Part shown: positions 1 to 12,423 of the stretch, piece by piece
How the letters are laid out: each line of letters starts with the position of its first letter
Numbering within the stretch: position 1 is the stretch's first letter
Assembly (NCBI RefSeq): GCF_002775205.1
Contig: NC_036464.1
Coordinates: 372,001-436,000 of the forward strand
Reading direction: 5' to 3'
Length of the DNA: 64,000 nt
From: Xiphophorus maculatus
Taxonomy: Eukaryota > Chordata > Actinopteri > Cyprinodontiformes > Poeciliidae
Program-made: the position numbers and the translations under genes
The notes under the pieces: model-generated
The model's database searches: none
Seen by the model: only the letters and a program-made list of their open reading frames with translations
Told to the model about the DNA's origin: nothing

Positions 1-101
1 AGAAAGAGATTAATTGCATAGAAATATATGTAATTAAAGACTCTGTCCTATTAATTTGTTTAAATCCGTTTTCACTTTGACTGACTGTCTCTTTTTTTAA
101 G

Positions 102-3100
102 GTGGACGACCGTTTCTTCTGGAACAAACACATGATCCAGGATCTTATCAATCTTCAGGTAACTAATACTTGAAGATTAAATCATAATCATCTATTATGA
201 TTCTGATTCTACTAAATGAATGTTTTTGAGCATTAACCTAAAAAAACCCCTGTGCATTAATTTCTCTCCAGGTCCCAGAGGTTGACTTGTGGGTTATTCC
301 GATCATCCAAGGCTTCGTCCAGGTGGAGGAGCTGGTGGTGAACTACAACGAGACATCAGACGAAGAGCGCAGCAGCCCAGAGACTCCACCCAAGGAGATT
401 ATCTGCGTCGATGACATTCACCCTCGCTTCACCGTGGCGCTGATCTCCAGACGAAGTCGCCACCGCGCAGGTAGGCGTTCACACCAAGTCCTACCTGGAC
501 TCAGGAGAGCGTTGAGTTAACGCACTCTGTTGGCTGACTCTTTTTGTTGCAGCAGTTTAAGTTCATATATAAATAAAAAAAATTAAAAACCCAACCTTTC
601 TTCTGATTACATTCATTCAGTGTGGGGTAATAATCCTGCAATAAGAAAAAAACTAAACTAAATCATTTGTGCCACATTTATTGACATAGTAATTCTTAAA
701 AAACAGATGTAACTGAAGCAGACTTTTTAAATATTGGATCAAAGTGTTTGATTAAAAATCTGTAACTTTTGTTAATTTTCTTTTTTAAAGAGTCATGATT
801 CAAAATGGGAATGAAAAAAAACATATCGTCCCATTGCTAAGGTTGGTAAAGGATCAGTGATGCTGTGGGCTGATCCCTCTTTCTCTCTGGATCTCAAACA
901 TTTTAAATATAAAGAAAACTGGAAGGTTGGTCTTACAACCAGACAATGGTCAAAACATATTTCCAAATCAGCACAGAAAGGGTTTATTAGACACAAAATC
1001 AGGATTAATCCACGCCCAACTCAGTCCATAGATCTAAGTTTTGTTGTAAACCTCTTGAGCTGAAGAGAAGAGGTCATGAATCCGGCCTGGCGAGATTGTG
1101 CAAAGAGGAACGGTCAAAGATCTCTATCTTTTTTGTGAAGTGCTGCAGCAGAAAACTAAACTTTTAGTTAAAATGTCGCTTATCAACATTGTTGGAGTAC
1201 GCTTGCAGAATGCAAGATAAATTAATTTTAAAGTGATAAATTCACATTTTGCAATTTTTTTTGTACTTTCATTTTCGAGTGTTCTAAAAACACACCCATC
1301 TGATTTTTGACAATAAGTTTGGTTTTTTGGTAAAAACCTTCTGAATGTAATGTCACAAATCAGTGAAGCCCAGCCTGTTGCCTAGCAACCCCAGCAGAGT
1401 TCCGCCCGTTACCTAGCAACCTCAGCAGAGTTCTGGCACATTTGTTCAACTAGTTTTACAGCTGTATGGGATGTACAATGGCTGCGGGAAAAGGCAAGAG
1501 TTTTGCTGTTGCCTTGCCATCCAGAAACTTATAAGAGGCTCTAAAACAGCTCATTCTGAAAGTGAGCAGGCTAAAATTTGATTATCTAAGGATGATTTTG
1601 TACAAAAAAAGTAAAGAACATGTTTTGTGTAGCCCAGAGAGCTATCCTAACCTGCTCAAGGAAACATATTTAACAGTTTTAGACATTTCTACCAGGTGTG
1701 AAAGTGATTCTAGAGGGTGCTGTTCCTGAACTGTGATGAATGTGTGATGAAGATGAGAACTGGTCTTCTTTTAAAGGGATGCGGTACAAGCGCAGAGGTG
1801 TGGACACAGACGGCCATGTGGCGAACTACGTGGAGACGGAACAGCTGATCCACGTCCACAGCCACACGCTGTCCTTCGTCCAGACCCGGGGGTCGGTACC
1901 CGTCTTCTGGAGCCAGGCTGGGTATCGCTACAACCCCCGGCCACGCATCGAGAAAGGTCAGAGGAGCTGGGTTATCTGAGCCAGGGAGACGTTCACATTT
2001 AGGGGTTACGAAAATGTGTTCAGAAAATGTGACCTGCTCCTCTTTGTGTTTCAGGGGAGAATGAGACGATGCCTTACTTTGCTGCTCACTTTGAGAAGCA
2101 GCTTGAGCTTTACACAAAGCAGGTCAGTTTGACTCACAACAACGCAGAGATGTTTGAGGGTTTTCTGTGGTTACTAATATGAATTTAACTTTGTTGCCTC
2201 TATCTGTGGTTTTAAATTTTGAACCCTTTCCAGAAAATTGATTTTATTGCTTCCAATCTTGAATTTCTTGATATGTGGCATATTGAGATCATTTTGAGAC
2301 CTACTTCATGCAGCCAAACTGGTTCTATTTAAGTGTTTTCTAGTTTCTTACTGAAGGATGTTTAATATATTGGCATCTATATCAATGTTTGTCTTTTTTT
2401 AATATATTGGTACCACTCCTAAAAGTAAAACTGAAGTGACAAAAAGTGTACCGAGATATATGCAAAAATAAAATATTCAATATTAATACTGTCTTGGGTT
2501 TTCCTGGAGAAATTGAACTCTACTTTTTTACTGGTTTAGATGGTGTTTTCTCCCTTAATAAATGAAACCACAATTTTACTGCTTTTTGTATTTATTTAGG
2601 TAATGTTATGTTTTTTTTTACATTTACCATTATCAGAAACTTGACTAAAGAGTGAAAAAAAAGTGAAAAAGAGAAGAAATCCCTATGGGAGCAAACACAT
2701 TCACAGCCCTGCAGTTGTTTTCTTTAAATCACACGTTGCTTCGTTAATTTATTGCAGGTGATAATTAACTTGGTGGATCAGAATGGGCGGGAGAAGATAA
2801 TCGGGGATGCGTATCTGAAGCAGGTCCTGCTGTACAACAACCCAAACCTCACTTACGTTTCCTTTGACTTCCACGAGCACTGGTAGGAAAAAACGCTGCG
2901 CCATGGCTTCGTACATTTTACACTACATTGGCTTCACTTCCTCTTTGTGCTTCTTACTTCCTGTTTCTCAGTCGTGGAATGAAGTTCGAAAACGTGCAGA
3001 TACTGACAGATGCCATTTCTGACATCATCACTGACATGAAGTGGGCATGGTAAGTAGTGGCTCTGTCCAAAACAAATGCTGTTAACATGAACACTAAGGC

Positions 3101-6100
3101 ATAGATGGTTTATTCATATTAACTATTTTAATGTTTGGTTAATCTCCATTTGAATTGATAGAGAACAATTCAATGCATTGCTTTTTACCGTTTGCAGAGT
3201 AGACAGAAACTACTGATTTGACCTAAAATAACAAAAAAATTGTTTAACTCACCATCACAACCACATATTTAAACTAAAATGGTAAATTTTTGGTACTTTT
3301 GTGGTAAAATGTGTTATTGTTGTAGAAATGACCATTTTCTGTTAAATCCCTCCAAATGGTTGTGAGGAAACATAGTTCTGCTCATAGACTTTAATGTTAT
3401 TTGACTTTGAATCTCCTCATAAAGTCTGGATGTAAAAAGCAACTTTACATTGTCGTGTTAAACGCAAAAATTACTGTAAGAAGTTGAAAATTTCTTCAAA
3501 TGGGCAGCAGACTTTACTCACACTCTTGGTTGAAAAGGTTTTCCAATACCTTGTTCTGTTCTTGAACCACGGCGTATTTTCAGCCCCTATTACTGTAAAG
3601 TCTTGGCCTCTTGCACCTGCTGCATGGCATCGCCATGGCAACGAGAAAATGTTGCATTACAGACTTTTCTCTGTAAAGTTTACAAATATCCTTCAAAATA
3701 AGACTCTTTAACTTTCATAGGCAGATATAATAAAGGGGAAAAAATTCCTAATGGTTTATAACAGGGATGAAAGATTGATTTATTTGTTATTTTTAAATTA
3801 AAGTTAATAGAAAATCCTCCAATTAAGAGATACAGTCTTGTATATGAGATTACTGCTATGGGTGTACATTGGCAATAAACTGTGTCTTTCAAAATAAAAT
3901 CTTCAGTGTTTCAAAGTTATCTTATTGAAAAACTATGTTCCAAAAGAATAATGGAAGTAAAAGCAGTGAAGGAAAAAGGGATGATGATCACTTTTCAAAA
4001 TACAGCTGGAGGACCAGAAAATAAAAGGTCAGATTTTAATTAGGGAAACTGGATAATTCCTGAAAAATAGATTTTAATTGGCCTTCCAGATGATTTAAAA
4101 AATAAAAGTCTTGATCTTTTAATGGGTTAGATTTTTAGGAAAGTTGTACAGTAATTCTTTGGGGCTCAAATGAACAACATTAATCTTAATTTGTTCTTGC
4201 CTTGTCCATATTATTATATATTTTTTTCTTTTTTGACATGACTAAACAAGTAAAGTTCATTTATGTTGGACCTTCAAGTGGCACCATCAGTATTTCTTGA
4301 TACATTTTTTCTAATTTTCATTAATATCAGATAGAATTTGTGTTTCTATGAATGCGGTTAATTTCTAATGACTCTCCATCTGTCAGGGTGGACCAAGCTG
4401 GCGTCATCTGCAAGCAGGACGGGATCTTCCGGGTCAACTGTATGGACTGTCTCGACCGGACCAACGTGGTTCAAGCTGCCATTGCTCGAGTTGTGATGGA
4501 GCACCAGGTACGAGTTTATTACATATTTCATCCTTTTCTAGCGCCAAAACACCTACTGAGTTTTTAGCTGCATATAAACATTTCCATTATAGCACTAATT
4601 TGAACTAAAGCTATTTTAGTAGCAGAGGAAGTGAGTTGAGTTTTTTTCAAGTTGTATGGTTTATAACATACCACAAATATTACCTGAAACTGTTCAGTAT
4701 CAGTCAGCTGGCTGAAAATAGGCTGAATATATTTCCCTTGTTTAGACGAACAACATTTTTCTGAATTATGAATTATGTTCTGTTGGAAAAACAAAAATAT
4801 GGAGTGAAAACTAAGCAAACATATTACAAAATTCCTTGCAAATGTTTCTAAAGAGCACCACAAAATCATTGATTTTGACTGCAAAAAAAGACAAAACCTT
4901 GGGTTGACCAACTAACCTGGGGGAAGGGAAGAGAGAAACTATTGGGCTGTGGTTTGAAGCCGATGAGAAGAGTTTCTGTTCTGTTGCTGTTACATTTTAA
5001 GAAATGAGGTGAAGCACTCTCTTCAATGAGTTGCAATGAATAGTAGAGAAGTTTGGTCTAAATATACAGCTGGGTGTCATCTGCATAGCACTGAGCGCAA
5101 CACTGTATATGCAGAAAATGAGACCAAGGAGGCGGATGTGGGTTAGATAAAAAATAGACCCGAGGACAGAGCCCTGTGGCACACCTGGCGTGGTTAGAAA
5201 GATTTCAGTCAAGATTTTAGTCAAGTAGTAGCAGAGAATCCAAATTATATTCTGCTTAACAACAACATAAGAACTGCCATAAAAGTTAGTTAATCTGCGT
5301 TTGTTTTATATTTGTGCGTGCCGTTGTAGGAAAATAGTTATAAATTACCTAAGTGTAATTGTGCTCATATATTTGTTCTTACAGCAGTAGCAATCATTGT
5401 TTCTTTTCTCTGTCAAATAAAAGCAATAAAATCAAGTTATATTGTTGTTTTAAACTTATTTTCTTCAAAGACTGTGAATCTGTGGTATTTTTATAAAAAT
5501 ATCTGAGAGTTTTAACAAATATATAAAGAATATTTTTCACAAATGTTACACACTGCAGCTCTAAACATTATTTCATTAAATAAATTTGATATTTTAAATC
5601 ATTTGTTGGAAAACAAAGAGACAAATTAAGAGTTTCGTTCATAAATAAAACAAAATCAATCTTCCTCCATTACCACTACAAAGTATGATCACTATACTGA
5701 AACTTTTTTAGTTAAAAAGGGCAAAGCAACAAGCTTCTTGTTCTGATTAGCTACAGTGACAAGATGTTTACTACATTACATCATTGGTTCCCGTCGCCTA
5801 GCAACCAAATTCTAGTTCCACTGACAGATTATTTCACTTTTTCCCCAGTGGAACCAGTACTTTCTAATTTATATTGAGGAATTATTTACTTAGAAGTTGC
5901 TATATCTTGCTGATAAATTACTTGTAAGTTAGTTTTATCTTATTTCAAATGAACAAAGATATTTGCACTAAAAACTAAACAAAAAAAACTTGATAAAAGT
6001 TTTTGTTTTTCCAGTGCAGCATGTCATGACAGTTTGCTATTAACAGATAACCTGTAAAAAGATTGATCTGCTATTGGTGTCTGGCTGTTTTTGGTGCATT

Positions 6101-9100
6101 TCTTCATTTAGAGGCGGAAGGCGGGGCTTAACGCTGTCAATCAACCTTGTGCACCCGTTTTAAGATGTTTTAATGGTGAAGAAACAACTCACTATTACTG
6201 AAAAACTATATTATCGTCATCGGTAGCCTTACTAACGAGCTAAACTCAGGAAGAAGATGTTAGCACTCGGAAAAGGCAGAGGAACTTGATTTTCTTTTTT
6301 CACAGTTTGTCTCATAAAAACAGTTTCAACAAATATGTAAAAAAAAAAAATTAAAATTTTCATAAAGTTGCATTCTGCAGCTTTAAAGTTGTTTTCCACG
6401 TGTTTTCCTCCGTGCAGCTGAAGAAGCTGGGTGTGATGCCTCCGGAGCAGCCGCTGCCTCTGAAATGCTACCGGATTTATCAGGTCATGTGGGCCAACAA
6501 CGGCGACACCATCAGCAAGCAGTACGCAGGAACAGCCGCCCTCAAGGTAGCACCGCTTCCACCTTAGCTAGCTTTGTTTAGCATCCAGTCTGTTTTCACA
6601 CCAGCGACTCTGGAGCTTTTGACACGGCTGAGAAAAGGTTATGTCACTGTTGTTGTCACAGGCTGCGCTGTCCTAAGAGTGCAAATGAAGTGCGGTTGAA
6701 GCTTTAATTAACACCCTGTTTGTTCTGCTTTAGGGAGACTTCACGAGGACGGGGGAGAGGAAGCTGGCCGGCGTGATGAAGGACGGCGTGAACTCTGCCA
6801 ACCGCTACTATCTCAACCGCTTCAGAGACGCTTACAGACAAGCAGTCATCGGTACGGGAGCTCTCAGAATGTTTTATGTGTTTGACCAGTATTTTTTTAA
6901 TTTGACAGAAAAATCTGAAACCTGTCCGTCAGTTTGACAGATTACATGGTGCAGACAGCAATTTTAACTTTATGCACAGAGTAGATCGCGGCGGTAACTA
7001 AGTTACCTCTGATATCGACAGCGCAATCTAAACTTTGGCTGAAGTTTAACAATCCCACAGTTCATCCAGAACAAAGAAAACGCTTTGTTGTGTTTATTTA
7101 TTGTTAAAATGGAGGAGTCGACATTCTACCTCGTTAAAAATAGAACGTAATGACTTAATTAGACTGTTAGAAGCGGCTCCGCCTTGTGCTGCTGGAGCTG
7201 CAGAGATTCAAGCCTTTCAATCAATCATCCCAGAAGATCTGCACTTGATTCATCCTGCGTTACAACAAGTGACAAAACGGAGCTGGAAGATGTCAAAGGA
7301 AGCTGGGAGAAGTTACGCTGCTTATTCAAACGGTTCTCTAAAAACAAAGCAGTAAAATCTTCAGTAAAATACGTCAGTTAAGGCTCGAGCCTCTAATTAA
7401 AGTTAATCAGTCGGGTTGGATCGGGCTCAGACTTAATGGACTCGGTCTGAATCGGGGTTAAGTTTTCTAGGTCCGATCTAAACTTTAGTGCAGATTTCTT
7501 GTCTAGATGTGAAACAGGAGGAAGTTGTGAGGCCGATTAATTTCATCGTTCTGTCTGTGGTTTTTGTCACGCAGAGAAAAAGTTTGATAAATTCATCTGC
7601 TTCATTAATCTGTGATGAAATTGTTTTTGAACTTGATGAATATAAATTAAACCGCATAAAAATTTAATCCAACAGAAAAGCCATGTCAATATCATTTAAA
7701 GATTTGCAGATTCAAGAATATTTTTGACGCCTCCTCTGATCGGATGTAATGGAAACCGTCTTTTTGGTGAATCTGCGGCTCCTTGCAGATCTGATGATGG
7801 GTTTGCCCGTGACGGAGGACCTTTACTCCATCTTCAGTAAGGAGAAGGAGCACGAGGAGAAGGAGAAGGAGAGCCAAAGAGGAGCGCAGGAGCAGGTGGG
7901 CCTGCTGCTGCAGACCTACATGCAGCTGCTGCTGCCGGACGACGAGACGTTTCACGGAGGCTGGGCGCTCATGAACTGCGACATGAGGTGAGGAGTCTGT
8001 TCTCCTGCAGAACTGCAGGAAACCAGATTTATCCGTTCATAAACAAAACAGCAAGAAGCTAATTTACATTATTATTAATACATCAATAATCAGTCAAAAT
8101 CTATCAAAGTTGCAACTGAAGGAGGAAATTTCTTCTTATCAGGGAGTTTTGTATCAGATTTGTGTCAGAGTAAGAAAAGAAATATTAAGAGAATAAAGTT
8201 GAAATATTTAGAGGGTAAAATCATAATATTGCGAGAAAAAAGTTGCATGGAATAAAGTCGTAATAATATGAGAATAAATTTTTAATAATACGAAAACAAA
8301 GTTGCAAAAATACGAGAATAAAGATGTAATAATAACATGAGGATAAAGTCGTAACAAAAATCCCAAACTAAAGTTGTAGTAATATCACAATGAAGTTACT
8401 ATAAGAAAATAAAGTGGTGATAATAATACGAGTCTAAATTCTTAATAAAACAAGAATAAAGTCAGATACTACGGGAATAAAGTCATAAAAATATAAAAAC
8501 AAAGCTACAATAAATACAGGAAAGTCATAAAAATATGAGAATAAAGTTGCATTATTGCGAAAACAAAGTTGTAATGATACACAAATAAAGTCGTAATAAC
8601 AATACAAGAATAAATTCTTAATTAAAATAGTATGACTGATACATAATACATATAAATAGTATGAAAACAAAGTTTTCATAATAAACTTTTATTATGTGAG
8701 CAGCTTAATAAGCTGAATCTGGTGAAAAGCATCTTTTATTAATGATGTTTACCTTTTTATAAAATAAACTAAACTAATGTTACCAGAATAAAGTCGTAAT
8801 AACAAGAATAAAATGGTACAATAAAACTCACTCATATTAACAGAACCAGTTAGGAACCAGGTATAAAGATGCAGATCTGATGTGTTCACAGGAGCTCAGT
8901 CAGTGTTTTTATTTTTTTTTTTTTCCTGCAGCCTCATTGATGCAACCAACAAAGACGTGGATGTTCTGCTGCTCCTGTCAGATAAAGCCTACTACATCGC
9001 TTAGTGAGTCGGATCCTAACCTCACCTTCCGCTGTGTGCGCTGCGTCGGCTGACTAACACTTCCCTTTATTTTCTGTTTCAGCTACGACGACGAGGCGGA

Positions 9101-12100
9101 TAAAGTCAACCAGTACCAGCGTCTCGACTTGGAGGGTTTGGAAAAAATTGAAATCGGTGAGGAGTTCAACTCAAAGGAGAAGTCCGTTCGCATTCACTGA
9201 GTCACCCAACACTTCCTGAAAGTGTTCTCAGTAACCTTTTAGCAACATCCTCACTGAATATGATTCATGCAGTGACAGCAGATTATTAAAAAAAAAAAAC
9301 AGAAAAAAATGGATGTGATTGGGTTTGTGCAGGTCCGGAGCCCACTCTGTTCGGGAAGCCGAAGTTCTGCTGCATGCGTTTGCACTATAGGAGTCAAGAA
9401 ACCAGTGGCTACTTCCACACTCTGAGGGCGGCGACGCGCAATCCGGAGGACGACGGGAAAGGTAAGGAAGCAGAGGAGAAGAAAAATGATCTTCTTTGGT
9501 TTCATTTTGGACTGTTTCAAGATCATAAATGTCCTCAAAAGGCCGGTGGTGGAAGGATTTAATGATAAAACTCATTGAAGAAACGGCTAAATGTATGAAT
9601 AAATGGCTGTTTTTACATTTGGTGATTAGGCCTGTCACAATAATCAATAAATCAATTAACTGCATGATAAAACAAACTCACTACTGGCATAATTTATTGT
9701 TTTTGTCTTTCTACCAAAAATTGGATGATAAAAGTTCTCAGTTTGGTGTTTTGGTTTCAACTTGCCATTTTTAAGAATATTTCTGTTTGAGAGATTTCAT
9801 AATTCATCTTATTTGTTGCCTTATTTATTTATTTTAGATTTTTTTTAAATGTCTTCCAGTTCCAGTGTTAAATATTCATCAAACTTTAAAGTTTACTGAT
9901 TTTTGAGAATGTGTTCTTGCATTATTATCATAATATTACTTAAAAATTGTCTCAAATCAACGATATTATCTTTTATCGCAATAACTTCTGGAACAATTTA
10001 TCATCCAGCATAATTGTCATGACGGACCTGTTGGTGATCACTACTTAACGTTAAATAAAATTGAACGTATTTTCAAATTGTTTTAATTTGGCAAAAGTGA
10101 TTTGATTTAATTAGTAATATAATGTCATGTTAGAGGGCCACAGAAGAAGTTATGGCGGGCCAGATTTGGCCCCCGGGCCCTGACTTTGACACCTATGTTC
10201 TGAGGTGTCAAACATGAAGTGACGACTTGCGCTGCAACGTTTTTCAGATACGCTGCAGTGCATCGCTGAGATGCTCCGCATAACGAAGCAAGCCTCCGGG
10301 CTGGACCTGCTCGTCGTCGAGAAGAAGCTGGAGAGGCGAGTATGAAGCAGTGCTAAAGTATTCATACCAGTTCTGTTGCATGTTGTTATTTACAAACACA
10401 AACTTCACTATATTCTCCCACCTGATAATCAAGTAGATTCAGTTCTATTAAGGGCCAAAGTTGCAACATTTGTTGCATTGGTAAATGACTCAGTGCTTTC
10501 TCACTGCACTGAGTCAAATGAACCAAACTAATTGAAAAACCTGTTCCCCTCCTCGCCTGTGGGGGCGCTACACCAAGAACCACTGATGGAAACAATACAA
10601 AAGCCTCAGAAGAAGACAATGAACACAACTTCCTTCTTCACAAATGTAAACAAAAATAGAGTAGTGTCAGATTTTAGTGGTTGTAGGGTTTTTCTTTTGT
10701 TGAGCCATTTCTTCTGCTACTGCTGGACTAGTGTGTTTGTTTTAGTAGTTTTTACCCAGAATGCCGTGTGCTGTAATCCACGTCCTGGTATAGACTCAGT
10801 TAGATTGGGGACAAAAATTGGAACAAGCGTTAAATTTTCAGCTGCTGTGGTTCACGTTCACGTTGCTTTGTGTCAATGCAAACTAATAAAAAACCTGTTC
10901 CCCTCCTCGCCTGTGGGGGCGCTGCACCAAGAACCACTGAAGGAAACAATACAAAAGCCTCAGAAGAAGACAATGAACACTACTTCCTTCTTGAAATGTA
11001 AACAAAACTGGAGTAGCATGTACAGCCTTTGTTTATTTACTGCTGTGAATAAGTTTTCTAATAAGCAAGTTGTGGTTTTTAGAGTCTGTGTACTTCAGTT
11101 ATCAATAATCACAATGAATCATTTCAGTCCAGTAATTTTGGCGTTTCGTCCGTGTTGCAGGCGCCAGAGTAAACCTCATGAGGACATCATGGGGATCCAG
11201 AACAAGCCTGCAGGTCAGGCAGCGGGCAGCTCTGGACTCGCTCAGGGGAAAAGCTTCCTCCTCAACAAGTTCTCCTCCCTCAACCAGAAGGTGAAGCAGA
11301 CCAAGACCAACGTCAACATCGGCCCCTTCAAGCCGCTCGGCAAGCTGGGGAACTTCTCCAAACCCGACGTGACGGTTAACTTCCTCAAGCCCACCATGCA
11401 CGTCAACCTGTGGAAGTCGGACAGCAGCCTGGAGACGTCGAACGGAAACCCCGTTGCCGCCACTCTCGGCGTCCGGGGTGACGAGCGCTACGAAAACGAC
11501 TCGGACTCCGACTCGTACAATTCCGAACCCGAGCACCCGTGCTCCGGCTCCTTCGACAAGGTAGACTACGTCCTGCCTAGCTGTGGCATCGTGGCATCGA
11601 ACCCGCGACTAGGCAGCCGCTCGCAGTCCATCGGCAGCGGCGAACTCAACATTCCGTCTGTGATCCACGTCACCGGCTGCCAAGATGACGTCTCTGACAT
11701 CAACGACAAGTCGCCCGGCGCCGCGTCGCTGGCGGAAGAAGCGCTGCTGATCGACTTCGGGACACCCATCGACGCCTACTGCCAGCAGTTCGTTCAGGAC
11801 GCCCAGACCAAACCAGTGGAGGTGTTTGGTGAGCTGCCGGCGTCCAGGGTCGCGCCGCTGCCGCAGAAGAAGAAAACCCCCGCAGACTCTGAGCAATCCA
11901 ACCTGCAGACCCAGAACCAGGACGCCCAGCTGCCCCGACCGTCCCAGCTGGACGTCCAGACCTCTACCTCCGGTTCCAACCTGCTGTCCGTCCAGCGGCC
12001 CAGCTCGGCGGCGTCTGGCGGCTCCCAGAAGAGCCTCGGCTCCCTGATGGAGGGCAGCCTCGGACCGTCGCCCGCCGACAGCAACGGCAGCCGCGTCGTG

Positions 12101-12292
12101 TCGCCGTTCGCTAAGATCCGCAGCTCCATGGTGCAGGTGGCCAGCCTGACGCAGGCGGGGCTCACGCAGGGCCTCAACTACGCCGTGGCGAAGGTCCAGA
12201 AAAGCCCCGACCCGGACGCTGTGAGCGACGCTCAGGAGAGCGATCTGAAGGCAATGTTCACACAGTGCCAGACGAGGATCATCCAGATCTAA
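102..12292 (+). CDS. inpp5f: inpp5f (SAC2) phosphoinositide phosphatase, 3' part, 15 exons
   Basis: Recognised as INPP5F/SAC2, a SAC-domain phosphatase that removes the 4-phosphate of PI4P (5-phosphatase activity also reported) on early endocytic membranes. Coding exons with consistent phase: 102-158, 272-470, 1777-1956, 2055-2122, 2758-2882, 2972-3049, 4387-4507, 6418-6546, 6734-6851, 7789-7987, 8932-9003, 9083-9156, 9333-9461, 10248-10335, 11161-12292. They give 922 residues; by comparison with the human protein of about 1130, roughly the first 200 are missing to the left. The SAC catalytic motif C-x5-R-T ([11 protein letters not shown]) is in exon 4387-4507. The hSac2 homology region lies in exons 7789-10335, followed by a long Ser-rich tail. 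All introns are GT-AG except 10336-11160, which probably has a GC donor. Splices are inferred without transcripts. Confidence in identity is very high. Confidence 0.96.
790..1150 (+). pseudogene. Tc1/mariner transposase remnant
   Basis: Decayed in an inpp5f intron. [10 protein letters not shown] resembles the Tc1 GSVMLWG block; the stretch after it, in a shifted frame, recalls the DND-x-KH region (ACAATGGTCAAAACATATTT), and ELKRRGHES with KEERSKI resembles the C-terminal WxELKRRV...KEEW block. Stops and frameshifts break it. Terminal repeats not located. Confidence 0.6.
1360..1440. repeat. repeat fragment with paired X-box palindromes
   Basis: GTTGCCTAGCAAC at 1377-1389 and GTTACCTAGCAAC at 1408-1420, 31 bp apart, the same spacing as the pair at 26920 and 26951. 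Likely a fragment of the same MITE family. Confidence 0.55.
4387..4507 (+). CDS. inpp5f: inpp5f catalytic SAC exon
   Basis: Internal exon of the gene above, listed because it carries the active site. It reads ...[18 protein letters not shown].. followed by [18 protein letters not shown]. The Cys of NCMD and the Arg of DRT form the CX5R(T) cysteine-phosphatase signature, so the copy appears catalytically intact. The exon is flanked by tgtcag on the left and gtacga on the right and enters with phase 2 completed by its first base. Confidence 0.95.
4990..5230 (-). pseudogene. decayed LINE reverse-transcriptase fragment
   Basis: In an inpp5f intron the minus strand reads [16 protein letters not shown], then after a frameshift YADDTQLYI ending in a stop: RT motifs of a Rex1/L2/CR1-type non-LTR element. 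Only about 240 bp remain. Distinct from the L1 clade of the intact copy, whose motif is FADD. Confidence 0.75.
5700..6390. repeat. nested MITE fragments in inpp5f intron
   Basis: 5750-5965 matches the palindromic MITE family (TTCTAGTTCCACTG, TTACTTGTAAGTTAGTTTT); it is followed by a piece of the TTAA-flanked MITE (GGCGGGGCTTAACGCTGTCAA, ending GCATTCTGCAGCTTTAAAG at about 6387). The same order is found at 12424-13356. Confidence 0.55.
8160..8830 (+). repeat. degenerate AATAAAGTCGTAATA repeat block
   Basis: Imperfect tandem units of the form GAGAATAAAGTCGTAATAATAC fill an inpp5f intron, giving about a dozen AATAAA hexamers in the sense strand. Confidence 0.7.
9595..10035. repeat. interspersed repeat (family also at 60075 and 63797)
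   Basis: GCCTGTCACAATAATCAAT ... GAATGTGTTCTTGCATTATTA ... matches 60075-60480 in the same orientation and 63797-64000 inverted. Probably a non-autonomous DNA transposon. Confidence 0.6.
10336..11160 (+). other. inpp5f: inpp5f intron with probable GC-AG splice sites
   Basis: The phase needed by the last exon requires the previous exon to end at 10335, giving donor AG|GCGAGT, the form typical of GC-AG introns; the acceptor is TTGCAG. This yields [11 protein letters not shown], the same length as the human junction as I recall it. An alternative using GT at 10340 and AG ending at 11167 is also in frame but drops one residue. The intron carries the direct repeat at 10526 and 10886. Confidence 0.6.
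10526..11005 (+). repeat. direct duplication of about 120 bp in inpp5f intron
   Basis: Copies at 10526-10648 and 10886-11005 share CCTGTTCCCCTCCTCGCCTG, GAAACAATACAAAAGCCTC and AATGAACAC with few differences, about 360 bp apart. Both fall in an open frame that runs into the last exon, which makes a misleading long ORF. Confidence 0.85.
11161..12292 (+). CDS. inpp5f: inpp5f terminal coding exon (C-terminal tail)
   Basis: Large last coding exon of about 376 codons. It begins [13 protein letters not shown] and contains the conserved block [19 protein letters not shown], the Ser-rich central part, and the conserved end [20 protein letters not shown] ... CQTRIIQI followed by a TAA stop. The open frame runs upstream of the exon through intron sequence, including a duplicated repeat, so the true exon must be cut at the acceptor TTGCAG ending at 11160. 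The tail is mostly low-complexity and less conserved than the phosphatase domain. Confidence 0.93.
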
Positions 12293-12423
12293 AGCGCCGT
12301 TTCTCTCCTTCCTGTAGCAGGATTTTCTGGTCATCTTGGAACCTCCAGTGTGGTAGCATCAGCAGAAGCTTGCACACAGTCATTATTAGGCCAATAAATG
12401 TGCTCTTAGATTCGCTCATAAAG

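Noticed and set aside
10532-11160. Long open frame upstream of the last inpp5f exon (would give a 586-residue protein)
   Set aside because: The extra 200 residues are translated intron, including a duplicated non-coding repeat; family sequence starts only after the acceptor at 11160.
11609-12334. 241-codon minus-strand open frame opposite inpp5f
   Set aside because: Antisense shadow of a GC-rich coding exon; no start context, splice sites or family resemblance.
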